From: VRUE01 sp036266075
GTDB lineage: Bacteria > Actinomycetota > Thermoleophilia > Solirubrobacterales > 70-9
DNA: 64,000 nt
Reading direction: 5' to 3'
Assembly: GCA_036266075.1 (NCBI GenBank)
Contig: DATANV010000009.1
Location: 62,001 to 126,000 of the forward strand
The translations under genes and the position numbers were made by a program. The notes under the pieces are model-generated. The model was given only the letters and a program-made list of their open reading frames with translations, was not told where the DNA came from and did no database searches. Of this stretch, positions 62,674-64,000 are shown in pieces (the stretch's first letter is position 1; every line of letters begins with the position of its first letter).

Positions 62674-63204
62674 ATGATCGACCGCATGGCGGTAGGAGAG
62701 GTGAGGCCCGGCTACGAGCTGTGGCATCCCAATCGGGAAAAAGCCGAGGTGGTCACGACCAAGTTCGTGATCGCCTTCCTGATGCTGGCGACCGGGCTGA
62801 TCGCGGGGCTCGTGACGGTCGCCGGCTTCTCGCTGCTCAGCGGCGGCGGCGGGATGGGCGTCGTCTGCCTGATCTTCGCCGTGCTCTACGTGTTCTTCGC
62901 CTTCCTCGTCACCCGCTGGAGCCGTGGCATCCTGCCGGTCGCCGCCTCGCTCTCGATGATCCTGGCGATCTTCTGCGCTGTCGGCGCCGACAGCTGGTTC
63001 GCCCGCGACAAGGCCGGCTTCGACGGGGCGCTGATCCCGGTGCCGCTGATCGGCCTGCTGGTGATCATTCTGGTGCTGCTGCAGATCGTCCTGATCGCGG
63101 CCTGCTTCTACGGCTTCAGCCAGGATTGGCACGTCGAGGAGGAGCGTCCGATCGGATCGGGCGCGAGCGCACCGCCAGGCGCAAACGCCCCCCAGCCCGC
63201 CTGA
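62674..63204 (+). CDS. Four-helix membrane protein
   Basis: 176 aa; ATG at 62674 or 62686. Four hydrophobic helices: FVIAFLMLATGLIAGLVTVA, VVCLIFAVLYVFFAFLVTRW, ILPVAASLSMILAIFCAVGA and LIGLLVIILVLLQIVLIAAC. The tail is Pro/Ala-rich and cytoplasmic. Family not recognised. Confidence 0.75.
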   Translation: MIDRMAVGEVRPGYELWHPNREKAEVVTTKFVIAFLMLATGLIAGLVTVAGFSLLSGGGGMGVVCLIFAVLYVFFAFLVTRWSRGILPVAASLSMILAIFCAVGADSWFARDKAGFDGALIPVPLIGLLVIILVLLQIVLIAACFYGFSQDWHVEEERPIGSGASAPPGANAPQPA

Positions 63205-63287
63205 GCGCTCACGGAGACCGCCTTCGCCTCGGTGGATTCCCGAGCTCGGCGATCGGCACCGCAAGCCGCGGGCGCGGACGCAATCGA

Positions 63288-63371
63288 TGCCGGAGGTGGG
63301 ACTCGAACCCACAAGCCCGTAAGGGCAATCGATTTTGAGTCGATCGCGTATGCCAATTCCGCCACTCCGGC
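63288..63371 (-). tRNA. tRNA-Leu(CAA)
   Basis: 84 nt. Acceptor GCCGGAG/CTCCGGC, anticodon loop CTCAAAA with CAA, variable arm GCCCTTACGGGC, T arm GTGGGTTCGAGTCCCAC. No encoded CCA end. Confidence 0.93.
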
Positions 63372-63473
63372 GCCCGCCGAACCATAGACCGCACCATTGA
63401 GGTCGTACTTGTTCTCGCTATGCGGAAAGAAATACGACCTCAGAGGGGCTGCCGCCCTAGACTGCGGCGCGGG

Positions 63474-64000
63474 ATGAGGGTGCATCACCTCAACTGCGGG
63501 TCGCTCTGCCCCAATGGGGCACGGCTGATCAACGGCGAGGGCGGCTGGCTGGAGCGCGGACACATCGTCTGCCACTGCCTGGCGATCGAGACGAACGACG
63601 GGCTCGTCCTCGTCGACACCGGCTTCGGCATGCAGGATGCGCGTGCTCCGCGTCAGCTGGGTCCCATCTTCGGCGCGATGAACGCCAGCCCCAAAGTCGA
63701 GACGACCGCGCTGGAACAGCTGAAGTCGCTCGGCTTCGAGGCCAGCGACGTCCGCCGCATCGTCACCACGCACCTCGACCCCGACCACAGCGGCGGCCTG
63801 CCGGACTTCCCCGAGGCCGAGGTCCACATCCTCTCGACCGAGCTCGACGCCGCCATGCACCCCCGTCTCCGCGACAGGCTGCGCTACCTCGACGTGCATT
63901 GGAAGCACGGGCCCCACTGGGTGAGGCACGACGTGGGCGGCGACGAGTGGCTCGGCTTCGAGAGCATCCGCATCCTGCCCGGCATCGACGCCGAAATCCT
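63474..64000 (+). CDS. Metallo-beta-lactamase-fold hydrolase, 3' end outside window
   Basis: ATG at 63474 (MRVHHLNCGSLCPNG); the frame is open to the window end. LVLVDTGFGMQDARAP and the metal motif THLDPDHSGGL identify the MBL fold; the usual H-x-H-x-D-H is H-x-D-x-D-H here, as in some lactonase or phosphodiesterase relatives. Substrate unknown. Confidence 0.8.
   Translation, partial: MRVHHLNCGSLCPNGARLINGEGGWLERGHIVCHCLAIETNDGLVLVDTGFGMQDARAPRQLGPIFGAMNASPKVETTALEQLKSLGFEASDVRRIVTTHLDPDHSGGLPDFPEAEVHILSTELDAAMHPRLRDRLRYLDVHWKHGPHWVRHDVGGDEWLGFESIRILPGIDAEI

Noticed and set aside
62299..63312. A 337-codon minus-strand frame
   Set aside because: It runs through two tRNA genes and antisense to a membrane protein.

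Overview
The window is a high-GC chromosomal segment that looks like an actinobacterium, most likely of the class Thermoleophilia (Solirubrobacterales-like). This is an inference from protein style. It rests on secreted proteins with a short hydrophobic leader followed by VYAATKG and NRLK-type repeats, paired lamin-tail-like secreted proteins, DUF7144, SHOCT and DUF6325 proteins, chains of ATGA/GTGA-overlapping genes, and an MbtG-type monooxygenase. No rRNA and no CRISPR array is present.

Region 1 (1-5.1 kb) holds the end of a phosphoribosyltransferase-fold protein, secreted proteins including a trypsin-like protease, a TPR protein and a small winged-helix regulator. Region 2 (5.2-13.55 kb) is the most interesting part. 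A lone tRNA-Thr(UGU)-like gene is followed after 24 bp by seven genes with overlapping start and stop codons: an arginyl-tRNA-synthetase-like protein with a degenerate KMSKS loop, a fused 4-amino-4-deoxychorismate (ADC) synthase, a GNAT acyltransferase, a histone-deacetylase-family amidohydrolase, an ADC/chorismate mutase of PapB type, an atypical P450 and an MbtG-like N-hydroxylase. I read this as an undescribed biosynthetic gene cluster for a p-aminophenylalanine-type, N-oxygenated product that uses a tRNA-synthetase-like activating enzyme instead of an NRPS. A probable leaderless quinoprotein lipoprotein gene follows.

Region 3 (15-26.4 kb) has secreted Ig-like/lamin-tail proteins, a cupredoxin / ECF sigma / anti-sigma / lipoprotein operon, a ZIP transporter, SHOCT membrane proteins, a DUF2252 protein and an MFS transporter remnant. 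Region 4 (26.5-37.4 kb) is an integrative mobilizable element. It has a tyrosine integrase, an excisionase-like protein, a MobF relaxase with a nearby hairpin that may be oriT, and cargo that includes an EgtD-like methyltransferase and a membrane protein with a HEPN-like end. It is bounded by a perfect 42-bp repeat of the 3' end of tRNA-Glu(CTC).

Region 5 (37.5-57.8 kb) is chromosomal: tRNAs, alpha/beta hydrolases, a haloalkane-dehalogenase-like protein, a PhoD-like phosphatase, a NUDIX hydrolase, a lactonase-like metallohydrolase, a VWA protein paired with a propeller/phospholipase-C-like fusion, an acyl-CoA carboxylase subunit, and a three-gene surface-protein operon starting with a SipW/camelysin-like protein. 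Region 6 (57.9-62.5 kb) is a second, decayed integration bounded by a perfect 46-bp repeat of the 3' end of tRNA-Trp. It contains frameshifted small genes, an integrase tail joined to a methyltransferase head, and a cupin-GNAT fusion. The window ends with two tRNA-Leu genes, a membrane protein and the start of a metallo-beta-lactamase-fold hydrolase.

All functions are read from motifs by eye. No database search was run.
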